A program made the translations under genes and the position numbers. This document shows positions 55,116 to 63,950 of a stretch of 64,000 nucleotides of DNA, in pieces; within the stretch, counting starts at the first letter, position 1; each line of letters starts with the position of its first letter. The stretch comes from DASQUK01 sp963813485 (GTDB taxonomy: Bacteria; Actinomycetota; Acidimicrobiia; Acidimicrobiales; VFJN01): the NCBI GenBank assembly GCA_963813485.1, contig CAWEZE010000020.1, positions 238,346 through 302,345 of the forward strand. Reading direction: 5' to 3'. Below the pieces are notes generated by a model. That model ran no database searches. It saw nothing but the letters and a program-made list of their open reading frames with translations, and had not been told where the DNA came from.

Positions 55116-55171
55116 CGGCCGGCTCCCACCGTGGCGTCGGGCGACGTCCCCCGCGTGCCGCACCGTCCGTG

Positions 55172-55285
55172 GAGAACGTCAACGGCCCGCTGGTGCGCGC
55201 GACCGAGGTCCACGGCCGCACCCTCGACGTCGGTGAGGATCACCAACCGGTCGGCGCCGTGGCCGCCCAGAGCAACCACCAGTCG
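55172..55285 (-). pseudogene. Carbamate kinase remnant
   Basis: The frame reads RRLVVALGG, the N-terminal motif of carbamate kinases (VVALGGNAL in intact proteins), joined directly to HGADRLVILTDVEGAAVDLG and HQRAVDVL. The latter corresponds to the C-terminal third (ADxLVILTDV...WGTPQQRAI in E. coli YbcF). About 200 residues that should lie between are missing, and so is the rest of the C-terminus. This is an internal deletion rather than a point mutation. Carbamate kinase is the usual partner of oxamate transcarbamylase, so its remnant just upstream of allH supports the pathway reading. Confidence 0.6.
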
Positions 55286-55399
55286 GCGACGGGCCCGCGC
55301 GTTCAAGTACCGGATGGTAGGGCGTTCCGACCCTAAGAGTGTTTTCCTGGTCAGGGCCGTGTCGGCCGCCGCGGCATGACGCCCGCCCGGCACCAGGCC

Positions 55400-56422
55400 T
55401 CACGTCTCGATCGAGTTCTCGCGCCAGAGCCTCTCCGCCACCCAAGTGCCCAGCGGGTCGAAGCGATAGTGCCCGAAGTCCTTGGCGAACTCGAGGTCGA
55501 CATCGCTCACCCCGCTGCGATTTTTCTCGACCGAGAACACGACCTCGCGCCGGAACTCCTCGATGCGATTGGTGGAGTACGCAACGTGTGCCTTGGAGAC
55601 GACGTCGAGCTTGTCGTTGAGCACCACGACCGCGTCGGCTTCGTACGCGAGGGCCGCCGATCCGCGGAAGTGGTGGAGGTGCACGCGGCGTGCCTTCAGC
55701 CCCTCCGTATCGGCCGCCGAGATGGCCACGACGGGCAACCCATGGTCGAGCGCGAGCTCCTTCAGCGATTCGACGACCCGGCCGACCCGCTCATCCTCGG
55801 TCACGGCGTCGGGTCGGACCGGCACCTTTTGCACGTAATCGACGAACAGCGCACACGGCTCGTCGGCGAAACGACTTACGGCATCGCCGGCAGCGGCGAC
55901 GTCGGTGCGGCCTCCGGAGCCCTGGAACAGCACCAGCCGATCCGCATACGCCGCCATCCGTCGTTCCGCCTGGCCGAGGAGCGGGTCGGAGTCGAGGGCC
56001 TCCCGCAGCGTCAACGTCCCCGCGGCAACGTCGCGCAACCGTCCCTGCAACTCGTCGAGACGGAGATCGAGGTGCCGGCCCTCGGCCATGGCCGCCTCGC
56101 GCAGCTCGCACGACAGCAGCCGCGCCACCAGCGTCGCCTGGTCGTGTTCGTAGCACAGGTAGATGGACACGACGCCGCGCTGGGCCATGGCCCTCGCCCA
56201 TTGCAGGCAGGCGACCGTCTTGCCGACCCCGGGCTTGCCCCCGACCAGCAGCAGTTCGCCCGGGTGCACGCCGCCGCACAGCACGTCGTCGAGGGGCGTG
56301 AAGCCCGTGGCACGACCGGACGAATGGTGGCTGCCGGGCTCGGCTTGATAGAGCTCGACCAGCGTCGTGAGGGCCGAGCGCAACTCCTCCCGTCCCAGGT
56401 GGGGAGCGATGACACCCGCCAT
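55400..56422 (-). CDS. DnaB-like RecA-fold ATPase at the end of the tad locus
   Basis: A 340-residue protein from ATG 56422 that matches only the C-terminal RecA-like domain of DnaB helicase: TGFTPLDDVLCGGVHPGELLLVGGKPGVGKTVACLQWARAMA with Walker A, ALFVDYVQKVP as Walker B, HHFRGSAALAYEADAVVVLND, and VEKNRSGVSDVDLEF. There is no DnaB N-terminal primase-binding domain. It lies 4 nt after tadC and appears to be the last gene of the pilus operon. A DNA helicase is not a standard Tad component, so this may be a hexameric ATPase with a different job, or an unrelated gene in the operon. Confidence 0.82.
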   Translation of the reverse strand: MAGVIAPHLGREELRSALTTLVELYQAEPGSHHSSGRATGFTPLDDVLCGGVHPGELLLVGGKPGVGKTVACLQWARAMAQRGVVSIYLCYEHDQATLVARLLSCELREAAMAEGRHLDLRLDELQGRLRDVAAGTLTLREALDSDPLLGQAERRMAAYADRLVLFQGSGGRTDVAAAGDAVSRFADEPCALFVDYVQKVPVRPDAVTEDERVGRVVESLKELALDHGLPVVAISAADTEGLKARRVHLHHFRGSAALAYEADAVVVLNDKLDVVSKAHVAYSTNRIEEFRREVVFSVEKNRSGVSDVDLEFAKDFGHYRFDPLGTWVAERLWRENSIET

Positions 56423-56426
56423 CGGC

Positions 56427-57344
56427 TCAGCCCTTGACCAAGTTGTCGTAGATGCTGAGCGCCGCCGGCCCCAGGACGACGATGAACAGGGCCGGGAGGA
56501 TGCACAGAACCGTCGGGAACAGGATCTTCACCGGCAGCTTCATCGCCTGCTCCTCGGCGTGCTGGCGGCGCTTGACCCGGAGCTCTTGGGCCTGCACCGT
56601 CAGCGTCTTGACCACCGGCACGCCCAGCCGCTCGGCCTGGGCGAGCGCGAGCACCACCTGGCGCAGCTCGGGCAACTGCAGCCGCTCGGCCATCGCGGTC
56701 AGGGCCGCGCTCCGCCCCATGCCGGCGCGGGTGTCCTGCCCCACCCGGGCCAGCTCGTCGCCGAGGGGTCCCTTGGTTCTCCCGGACACCCGTGCGATCG
56801 CGGCGTCGAGCCCGAGTCCCGCCTGCACTGCCACGGTCAGCTGGTCGATGGTATCGGCAAGCGTGCGCTTCACCAGCTCCTGGCGCTGTTCGGCCCGGTG
56901 GCGCAGGACGAGGTCGGGAACGAAGTAGCCGAGGGCGACCAGCCCAACCGCGAGGACGAGGCCCAGGCCGCTGGGCGCGATGACGAGCCGGAGAATCCCC
57001 AGGATCGCACCGGCGCCCGCGAGCAGGAGCTTTGCCGCCATGACCCGCTCGAGCGTCCAACCCCGCGGGGTACCAGCTAGCAGGAGCCGACGCTCCAGCG
57101 CCGCGATCAGGCCTGGTGGCGTGTACCGCCGCGCGAGCAGACCTAGCCGGGCCATGAACGGCTCGGTTGCACGCTCCCGCGCTCCCCTCTGGAGCGCCAT
57201 CGTGCGCTGGTCATCGATCGGGGGACCGACACCCTCCGTGAGGTGGAGCGGTGTCCGCGCGACGCGGGGACCGGACAACGCCCACAAGAGCGCACCGAAC
57301 GACGCGACCACTGCGCCGGAGCCGAGGACGAGGATGAGGTTCAT
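56427..57344 (-). CDS. tadC: Tad pilus inner-membrane platform protein TadC
   Basis: A 305-residue T2SSF-domain protein from ATG 57344 (MNLILVLGSGAVVASFGALLW). The cytoplasmic T2SSF segment holds AEQRQELVKRTLADTIDQLTVAVQAGLGLDAAIARV and PELRQVVLALAQAERLGVPVVKTLTVQAQELRVKRRQHAEEQAMKLPVKILFP. Membrane helices are at the start, at ILGILRLVIAPSGLGLVLAVG and at the end. TadC and TadB form the inner-membrane base on which the TadA ATPase drives Flp pilus assembly. It is 31 nt after the tadB fusion gene. Confidence 0.9.
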   Translation of the reverse strand: MNLILVLGSGAVVASFGALLWALSGPRVARTPLHLTEGVGPPIDDQRTMALQRGARERATEPFMARLGLLARRYTPPGLIAALERRLLLAGTPRGWTLERVMAAKLLLAGAGAILGILRLVIAPSGLGLVLAVGLVALGYFVPDLVLRHRAEQRQELVKRTLADTIDQLTVAVQAGLGLDAAIARVSGRTKGPLGDELARVGQDTRAGMGRSAALTAMAERLQLPELRQVVLALAQAERLGVPVVKTLTVQAQELRVKRRQHAEEQAMKLPVKILFPTVLCILPALFIVVLGPAALSIYDNLVKG

Positions 57345-57375
57345 GTGGGTCGGTGCGCCTCCGAGTCGGGTTCCA

Positions 57376-59337
57376 TCAGAAGGTGAGGCGGGTCAGCCGC
57401 CGTATCCAGATCCAGCCGATCACCAAGAGCAGGGCCCCGCCCACCACGAGGACGGGCCCGAAGCCCGAGCCCAGCGCAGCCAGGTAGCCGGGGTTTATCA
57501 CTGCCATCGTCAGCGCCAGGACCAGCGGCAGGGCGGTAAGCACGTAGCCCGACAGACGCCCCTCGGCCGAGAGGGTCTTGACCTGTCGTTGCAATCGCTG
57601 GCGCTCGCGGATCGTCTCGGCCACGTTGTCGAGGATCATGGCCAGGTCGCCGCCGACGTCACGATTGATGTCGATGGCACCGACCACCCAGTCGAAGTCG
57701 TCACTGCCCATCCGGTCGGCCAGCGCCCGCAACGAGTCGCCCGGATCGCGCCCGACCCTGACCTCGAGCAACACCCGGCGGAACTCACTGCGAGCAGGCT
57801 CGGAGGCCTCCTGGCCCAGCGTGGCCAATGCCTGCATCAAGCCGTACCCCGAACGTAGGGTGCTGGTGAGCAGCTGCAGGTTGTCGGGGAGCAGTTCTGC
57901 GAACTGGGCCCGGCGACGGTCGGCCATGGAGCTCACGAGCAGCCAGCCACAAATGGGCCCGGCCACCACAGCGACGAGCAGCCCGATCGGACCGGCGATG
58001 GCGAACGCGGCGAGGGCGGCGACGAGTGTGGCCGCAGCCGCCAGCAAGACGTACTCCCCGGTCCGAAGCGAGATACCGGCGACCTCGAGCGCGGTGGCCA
58101 GGCGCTGACGCTGTCCCCGGCGATCGAGGAAACGCTCGGTCGCGGCGGTCAGCCGCTGTGTGACCTGGGAGACGCTCGGGCCCTCGGTAACGACGTGCGT
58201 TGCGCTGAGACGAGCGGCTGTGAGGCCCGCCCCCGGATCGGCAGGGAGCGCGATCAAGCCGAGAACCAGCAATGCGAGGAAGACGGCGGTGGCCCCGACG
58301 AGGAGGCCGGTTCGGGTGGGTGATGTGCTCGGCTCCGGGGGGGCGGGCCCGGCGTCCGCGGGCGATGACCCTCCGCTCGGCTCCTGGACCGGCGGCGGAG
58401 CCGGAGCGGGCGGAAGCTCCACCGGCTTCGTGGCCTCGCTCATCCCTTCGTCGGTGGTCAACCGGACCGTCAGGTTTGTGGCACCGTGGCCCGCGCTGGT
58501 GTAGGTGACGCGGTACCGGTTCACGAGGGCCTGCGCGGTCGCCTGGTAGAGGTCCGCGAGCGCCGCAGGATCGCTCACCGAGGACACCGTGCCCCCGCCG
58601 GCGGTGGCCACCTGTTCCAAGGCCGCGCGGTTGCTCTCCGGGGTGACCAGCTCGATGACGTTGACTGTCGCACCGCTGGCGGCGGCCTCGGCCTGGCCGA
58701 GATCGGCCGCGCTGGCGGTGTCGCCGCCGTCGGACAGCAACACGACCGCGCGGTCGCTCACCTCCGGCGAGAACTGCGAGGTGGCTTGTACGACGGCGTC
58801 GTAGAGCGCGGTCTCGCCGGCGGCCGTCAGGTTGGCCAGCTGGGCGACTAGCGAGCTGCGGTCGGTCGTCGGCGCCGCCAGCAGCGTGGGCGTGGGCCCG
58901 AAGCCGACGATGCCGACCCTGACCTCGGGTGGCATGACGCCGAGGAACTCCTCGGCAGCGTCCTTGGCTGCGGCCAGGGGTGCACCTTGCATGCTTCCAG
59001 AGGTGTCGAAGACCAGGATCACCTCGAGCGTGCTGGTTGGTATTCGTTCGACGGTCGAGTCGACCGGTTGCCCGTTCTCGAGTACCTCGAACGCATCCGC
59101 GGTGTAGTCGACGCCCGCGAGGCCCGTCGGGGCGGTAACTACCGCGGTCACCGTCGGGTAGGCGGCGGCGTCGATCGAGGCGATCTCGACAGATGCCGGT
59201 TCCTGGGCTCGAGCCGCGGCGTCCCCGAGCACCAGGGCGGCGATTGCCAACGAGCCGGACGTGACGCCGATGGCGGTTGGCCACCAGGTCCGCCCCCTCC
59301 TCGTCGACGGCGCCCTCCGCCACGCCATCGGGCTCAC
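57376..59337 (-). CDS. VWA-domain/TadB fusion protein
   Basis: A 653-residue fusion from GTG 59337, which overlaps the tadA stop (GTGA). The N-terminus carries a signal or anchor (TAIGVTSGSLAIAALVLG), then an extracellular VWA domain with the MIDAS motif VFDTSGSMQGAPL and LLSDGGDTAS. After a Pro-rich linker and a membrane segment, the C-terminal 300 residues are the TadB T2SSF domain: PDNLQLLTSTLRSGYGLMQALATLGQEASEPARSEFRRVL and GDLAMILDNVAETIRERQRLQRQVKTLSAEG, ending in two helices. The VWA part may bind pilin or a surface ligand and link the platform to adhesion. Such fusions occur in actinobacteria, but TadB is usually separate. Confidence 0.9.
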   Translation of the reverse strand: MSPMAWRRAPSTRRGRTWWPTAIGVTSGSLAIAALVLGDAAARAQEPASVEIASIDAAAYPTVTAVVTAPTGLAGVDYTADAFEVLENGQPVDSTVERIPTSTLEVILVFDTSGSMQGAPLAAAKDAAEEFLGVMPPEVRVGIVGFGPTPTLLAAPTTDRSSLVAQLANLTAAGETALYDAVVQATSQFSPEVSDRAVVLLSDGGDTASAADLGQAEAAASGATVNVIELVTPESNRAALEQVATAGGGTVSSVSDPAALADLYQATAQALVNRYRVTYTSAGHGATNLTVRLTTDEGMSEATKPVELPPAPAPPPVQEPSGGSSPADAGPAPPEPSTSPTRTGLLVGATAVFLALLVLGLIALPADPGAGLTAARLSATHVVTEGPSVSQVTQRLTAATERFLDRRGQRQRLATALEVAGISLRTGEYVLLAAAATLVAALAAFAIAGPIGLLVAVVAGPICGWLLVSSMADRRRAQFAELLPDNLQLLTSTLRSGYGLMQALATLGQEASEPARSEFRRVLLEVRVGRDPGDSLRALADRMGSDDFDWVVGAIDINRDVGGDLAMILDNVAETIRERQRLQRQVKTLSAEGRLSGYVLTALPLVLALTMAVINPGYLAALGSGFGPVLVVGGALLLVIGWIWIRRLTRLTF

Positions 59338-60761
59338 CGCCCCGAGCCGGAGGCCAACAGCTCGTCGCCGCCGAAGATCTCGCTCGGCAGGACGATGCCG
59401 ACGTCGGCGAGGTACTCCGAGAACCTCGGCCGGATGCCCGTCGGCCGGAGCTGGCCCTGGAAGCGTCCATCGGGCCCGAATCCGGCCGAGTAGTCGACGA
59501 CGTAGATGTCGGACAGCGTGATCACGTTGCCCTCCATCCCGGCGACCTCCGACACCTGCGTGACGCGGCGGCTCCCGTCCCGGAACCGATGCAGGTGGAC
59601 GATGAGGTGGATCGCGGACGCGACCTGCTCACGGATGGCGCGGCTCGGCAGCTCGACGCCCGCCATCAGGACCATCGTCTCCAGGCGAGCCAGGGCGTCG
59701 CGTGGAGCGTTGGCATGGATGGTGGAGAGGGATCCGTCGTGGCCGGTGTTCATCGCCTGGAGCATGTCGAGCGCCTCGACGCCACGGACCTCGCCCACGA
59801 TGATGCGGTCGGGCCGCATCCGCAGCGCGTTGCGGACCAGATCGCGAATCGTCACCTCACCCCTGCCCTCGATGTTCGGGGGCCGGCTCTCCAGGCGGAT
59901 CACGTGGCTCTGGTCGAGCTGTAGCTCGACCGCGTCCTCGATGGTGACGATCCGCTCGCGCTCGGGCACGAACGACGACAGCGCGTTCAGCAACGTGGTC
60001 TTGCCCGTGCCGGTACCCCCCGACACCAGGACGGTCAGGCCGCCGCGCACGCATGCCGAGAGCAGCTCCGCAACGTGCCGGTTGAGCGTGGACAGGTCGA
60101 TGAGGTCGTCGATCCGCAGCACGTCGCGGGCGAACTTGCGGATGGTGAGCACCGGGCCGTCGACGGCCAGCGGCGGGATGACGGCGTTGACCCGCGAACC
60201 ATCGGGGAGTCGGGCGTCGACCATGGGCGACGACTCGTCGATGCGCCGACCGACCTGGGCGACGATCCGTTCGATCACCCGCCGCAAGTGGTCGGTCGAC
60301 ACGAACCTCGAGTCGGTCTGCTCGATGACACCGTTGCGCTCGATGTAGATCGGGTCGGTGGCGTTGACCATCACCTCGGTCACGCGCGCGTCCGCGATGT
60401 AGCGCTCGACGGGGCCGAGGCCCACCACGTCGTCGATGATCTCGTCGACCAAGCGGCGCCGCTCGGCCACTGAGAGCGGCACGGTGGTCGACGACATCAG
60501 CTCCGTGATCTCCTGGGCGATGAAGGCCTGGAGCTGCTCCCCGGTGAGGGTCGAGTCGAAGAGGCGCACCCCGAGCCGGGCAAACAGCGCCTCCTGCGCC
60601 CTTCCCTTGAGCTCGGCAACGGCATCGGTGATGGCCACCTCGCCGTTCGACGCCGTGCCGGTTGGGTCGAGCAGTGAGCGGTCCGGCCGACCGGCCTGGT
60701 CGCGCATTCTCTCGGAGAGGCTCACGTCAGCGCCTCCCACGGGGCTGCGCCCCACGCCCAT
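59334..60761 (-). CDS. tadA: Tad/CpaF secretion ATPase
   Basis: A 475-residue CpaF/TadA-type GspE ATPase from ATG 60761; GTG 60725 (MSLSERMRDQAG) is an alternative. Features are the N-terminal RLVDEIIDDVVGLGPVERYIAD and the PDITEVMVN-like DARVTEVMVNATDPIYIERNG, DGSRVNAVIPPLAVDGPVLTIRKF, Walker A SGGTGTGKTTLLNALSSFVP, ERIVTIEDAVEL as the Asp box, MRPDRIIVGEVRGVEALDMLQAMNTGHDGSLSTIHAN and the last part with the Walker B/His box. It powers Flp pilus assembly. It is 15 nt after cpaE and overlaps the tadB fusion gene. Confidence 0.93.
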   Translation of the reverse strand: MGVGRSPVGGADVSLSERMRDQAGRPDRSLLDPTGTASNGEVAITDAVAELKGRAQEALFARLGVRLFDSTLTGEQLQAFIAQEITELMSSTTVPLSVAERRRLVDEIIDDVVGLGPVERYIADARVTEVMVNATDPIYIERNGVIEQTDSRFVSTDHLRRVIERIVAQVGRRIDESSPMVDARLPDGSRVNAVIPPLAVDGPVLTIRKFARDVLRIDDLIDLSTLNRHVAELLSACVRGGLTVLVSGGTGTGKTTLLNALSSFVPERERIVTIEDAVELQLDQSHVIRLESRPPNIEGRGEVTIRDLVRNALRMRPDRIIVGEVRGVEALDMLQAMNTGHDGSLSTIHANAPRDALARLETMVLMAGVELPSRAIREQVASAIHLIVHLHRFRDGSRRVTQVSEVAGMEGNVITLSDIYVVDYSAGFGPDGRFQGQLRPTGIRPRFSEYLADVGIVLPSEIFGGDELLASGSGR

Positions 60762-60776
60762 CGCGACGCTCGCATC

Positions 60777-62090
60777 TCAGCGCCCCTTCCGACGGAACCA
60801 GGTCGCCGAATCCGGTCGCAGGTGCCTCCCGTCGGCCTCGCCACCGGGCGGTTCGGTCCTGCCGGGTTCCGGCACGAAGCGGTGTGCGAGCTTGACCAGC
60901 TCACGGGCGGCCGCCGAGGACGGATCGTCGATCACGAGCGGGCGGCCCTGGTTCATCGACAGCGGCACGCTGCGCGAGCTGGGCACCGCGGCGTCGATCT
61001 CCATGCGAAGGGCGGCCCGGACGTCGGCCAGGTCTATGCCCACCCGAGCGTCGGCCCGGTTCAGGACGAAGTGTCGGCTGGCGGGCAGCAGGCCGACACG
61101 GTCGAGCGCGTAGATCTCCTTGCCCAGGTTGCGGATGCTCGCGACGTCCATCGTCGACACGAGCACGGCGTCGGTGGCGTGGTCGAGCGCCGCCAGCGTG
61201 CGCTCCTCGATGCCGGCCGGTGTGTCGACCACCACGCACGCGAAGTCGCGCATCAACAGCTCGACCACCCGCGCCGCGTGCTTGTCGGTGACGTTGTCAC
61301 CCTCTTCCGGTGAGTTCGCACCGCACAGGACGAACGCACCAGATGGCTCGTGTGGCGTGAGGAACACCTTGAGCGTCGTCGAGTCGATGTCGGGAACGAG
61401 GGCCAGCTGGCCGATCGTGTGCTGGGGCACGAGGCCGAGGGCCGGTGCCGAGTCCCCGAACTGCACGTCGAGGTCGACCAGGGCGACGGGCCCGGGGGCG
61501 ATGCGGGCGAGCACCGCGGCGAGGTTCGTGGCCACCATGGTCTTGCCCGATCCGCCCTTGGCCGACAACACCACGATCACCTTTCCGGTGGGTGCTGCGG
61601 CCGGAACGGCTGCGGCACGCAGCTCGTTGAGGTGCGCCGCACGCTGGAGGGCTCGCAGCAGCGTCGGCTGCAACTCGCCATCGCCACCGCTGGGGTCGAC
61701 CACGTCGCGGACGCCCGCCCGCAAGGCCTCGCGCCAGACCTCGGGCCACGGCGCCGCCAACAGGATCACGCTGATGTGCGCCTGCGACCGGTCGATCAGC
61801 GACGCCACGGCGAAGGCCACCTCCAGGGGCACGTCATCGCCGATGCAGAGCACGTGGACATTGTCGGCGGCGACCTCGTCGACGATGTCGTCGACGGGCC
61901 GTGGCTGCCCCCCGCTCCGCCACTGCTGGAGCCGGACCTGGATGTCGGCGCCCAGCATCGACGCGACCCAATTCATGACCTCGGCATGTCCACTCAGCAC
62001 GGCCACCGTCGCCAGAGGCGCCGCTCGGTCGGCCCTCCCGGGCGGTGGTTCGACGATGCGGCCGCCGCGTACACCGTCGTCGGCGTTCAT
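60777..62090 (-). CDS. cpaE: CpaE/TadZ-type pilus localisation ATPase
   Basis: A 437-residue protein from ATG 62090, overlapping the cpaB stop (ATGA). The N-terminal part is receiver-like (VAVLSGHAEVMNWVASMLGAD, VLCIGDDVPLEVAFAVASLID). The C-terminal MinD/ParA-type ATPase has the deviant Walker A VVLSAKGGSGKTMVATNLAAVLA, ALVDLDVQFGDSAPALGL, ACVVVDTPAGIEERTLAALDHATDAVLVSTMD and ASRHFVLNRADARVGI. TadZ/CpaE proteins place the pilus machine at a pole or site. The longer frame upstream is cpaB read in the wrong phase, because cpaB is frameshifted. Confidence 0.9.
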   Translation of the reverse strand: MNADDGVRGGRIVEPPPGRADRAAPLATVAVLSGHAEVMNWVASMLGADIQVRLQQWRSGGQPRPVDDIVDEVAADNVHVLCIGDDVPLEVAFAVASLIDRSQAHISVILLAAPWPEVWREALRAGVRDVVDPSGGDGELQPTLLRALQRAAHLNELRAAAVPAAAPTGKVIVVLSAKGGSGKTMVATNLAAVLARIAPGPVALVDLDVQFGDSAPALGLVPQHTIGQLALVPDIDSTTLKVFLTPHEPSGAFVLCGANSPEEGDNVTDKHAARVVELLMRDFACVVVDTPAGIEERTLAALDHATDAVLVSTMDVASIRNLGKEIYALDRVGLLPASRHFVLNRADARVGIDLADVRAALRMEIDAAVPSSRSVPLSMNQGRPLVIDDPSSAAARELVKLAHRFVPEPGRTEPPGGEADGRHLRPDSATWFRRKGR

Positions 62091-62909
62091 GGCTGCGGCA
62101 CCACGATCCGGGCTCCGGCCGGACCGAACACCTCGCCGAGGGTCACGACCCGGGTGCCACTCTCGTCGGCCTGGGCGTTCTCGGCCGTCAGCCAGATGTG
62201 CCCGAACTCGGCGGCAAAGACCAACTGCTCGACCTGCGGCGACGTGAGGGCAAGGGTGACGAGGAGCCTCTTGCTCGGTGCCGCGTTCGACCTCATCGTC
62301 AGCCTCGCCGCCGTCGTCCCCACCGCCGACAGACGTCGAGGCCTCGGCTTCGTTCTCGTCGAACTGCAGGCTGGTGACAAGCACCTTGTGAAAGGTGAGG
62401 TGGGTCATGTTGGGCGTCTGCTCCCCGGCTTCGCCCCCCTGGCCGTCCTGCCGGTCGAAGGGGTCGAACGAGAGCACCACGCCGACGGTGTCGCCCGCGC
62501 GCAGACTGCCGCCGACGGCCCGCTCGGGTTCGAGAGCAACGGTCAGCTCCTGCATCCCCTTCGGGACCTGCGCGCGGGCGAGGTCCTCGGCCTTGACGAG
62601 CCGACTGCTCAGGAGCAGCTCGCCCGGCGCCAGGTCGACCGCGGCCACGAGGCCCTCGTCGAGATCGTCGAGGTCGGTCACCGCGTCCTCGGGCCGCACT
62701 TTGGCGGGCACCTCGGTCTTCTCGACTGCGTCACGGACCTGGTCGAGTGTCGCACCCTTCGCGGCCGCGGTGCGCACGACGTAGGCCTCGACCTGTCGCT
62801 CGCCGGCCACCGCTTCGTCCTTGGCCGACTGCACGTATCCGACTAGGGCGAACGTGCCGATCGCCGCCAGCACGATGGCCACGATGACGCCGGTGATCTT
62901 TCGGTTCAT
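62087..62909 (-). CDS. cpaB: CpaB/RcpC-type pilus assembly protein (frameshifted as sequenced)
   Basis: Starts at ATG 62909 with a single N-terminal helix (ITGVIVAIVLAAIGTFALVGY) that anchors it. A SAF-like segment follows: AYVVRTAAAKGATLDQVRDAVEKTEVPAKVRPEDAV, DLAPGELLLSSRLVKAEDLA and QELTVALEPERAVGGSLRAGDTVGVVLSFDP. The frame changes near 62275, where one extra G in GAGG splits it from LLVTLALTSPQVEQLVFAAEFGHIWLTAENA. Joined, it is about 274 residues. CpaB/RcpC links the secretin ring or modifies Flp pilus output. The stop overlaps cpaE. Confidence 0.88.
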
Positions 62910-62928
62910 GGTGTCCCTTCCGCCATGG

Positions 62929-63950
62929 TCAGCCGATCATCTTGACGACCCGGGCGCCGAAGTCGTCCCCGCCGCCGAACTCCCCATCGGTGGCGGTGAT
63001 CCGGGTGAACTCGCCGTAGATGCATGCCGCCCGCCGGCTGAAGGTGCCCGGACACCTGAAGATGTTCCATCTGTTGAAACGGTCGAAGCGGTAGCCGAGG
63101 ATCCTGAAGCCGACGAACCCGGCCACGTGATACTCGCCGTCGGTTCCGGACAGGCCACGTGTCCGGTCGAACAGGGGGATCACGACCTCGGCGTTGCGCC
63201 AGTCCCGAGGGTGGCAGTCCGCCGGCAGTGAGTTGCCCGGCTTGTCGTCGATCCATTGATTGGCGCTGATGTCGCCGGCGCAATCGGTCACGTCGAGCCA
63301 GCCGAAGCCACCGGTGAGGTCTGCACCCGAGGGTCCTTGCGGGCAGGTGCCCGCCTGCGTGGTGTTGTGGAAGTAGATGTAGTCCCGCCGGCTCGGGAAG
63401 CTGGGCGGGTCGAGGGAGCCACCAAAGGCGGTGAACTCGCAGGTCGAGAACGTCAGCGGGATGGTCGTCGCCGAACCGAGAGGTGCCCAGGCGGCCAAGG
63501 CACTGGCGGTGACCGTCTCGCCCACGTTGGCGGCGTCGAGAACGGGAGCCAGCACGAGATCGACCTGCGTGTCGTTTGCATCGTTGTTGGGGTTGTGGGT
63601 CGAGGTGTCGACGAGGACCCAACCGGAGGCACCCTCGGCCTCGGGGGGCGGATCGGAGCAGGCGGCCAGGCCGGGGCCCTCGCCACACACGAGTGGAACG
63701 TTGGACGCATCGTCCTTCGCGTTCTCGTCCGCGTAGTGATCCGCAGTGCCGTATTCGTCGAGGCAATCGTCCAGCACGCAGTCCTTGGCCACGGCCAGCG
63801 CAGCGGCATCGGCACCGTTCTGCACCTCGCGCTCGCCTGGAAGAGCGCCCCGACATCGATGACGAGGGCACCCATGCCGAGCAGCACGACCAAGGAGACT
63901 GCGGCCCAGACGAGCACCATCCCCCGGTCGGTGCCAGCGGACGATGCCAT
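62929..63950 (-). CDS. TadG-like pilus protein (frameshifted as sequenced)
   Basis: Starts at ATG 63950, which overlaps the stop of the upstream TadE-like gene (TGATG). The N-terminal class-III-like membrane segment is RGMVLVWAAVSLVVLLGMGALVIDVGALFQ. Then comes VQNGADAAALAVAKDCVLDDC, the TadE/TadG-like pattern, followed by a secreted Cys-containing domain with VCGEGPGLAACSDPP and the Asn/Asp-rich NPNNDANDT. The frame shift near 63835 is a missing base (QA-EREVQNGADAAALA), the only deletion of this kind seen in the window; the others are insertions. TadG-like proteins are minor Flp pilus components or adhesins. It ends 19 nt before cpaB. Confidence 0.8.

Noticed and set aside
60777..62909. A 710-residue CpaB-CpaE fusion
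   Set aside because: The join is produced by a one-base shift in cpaB; the correct C-terminus of CpaB lies in another frame and overlaps the CpaE ATG.
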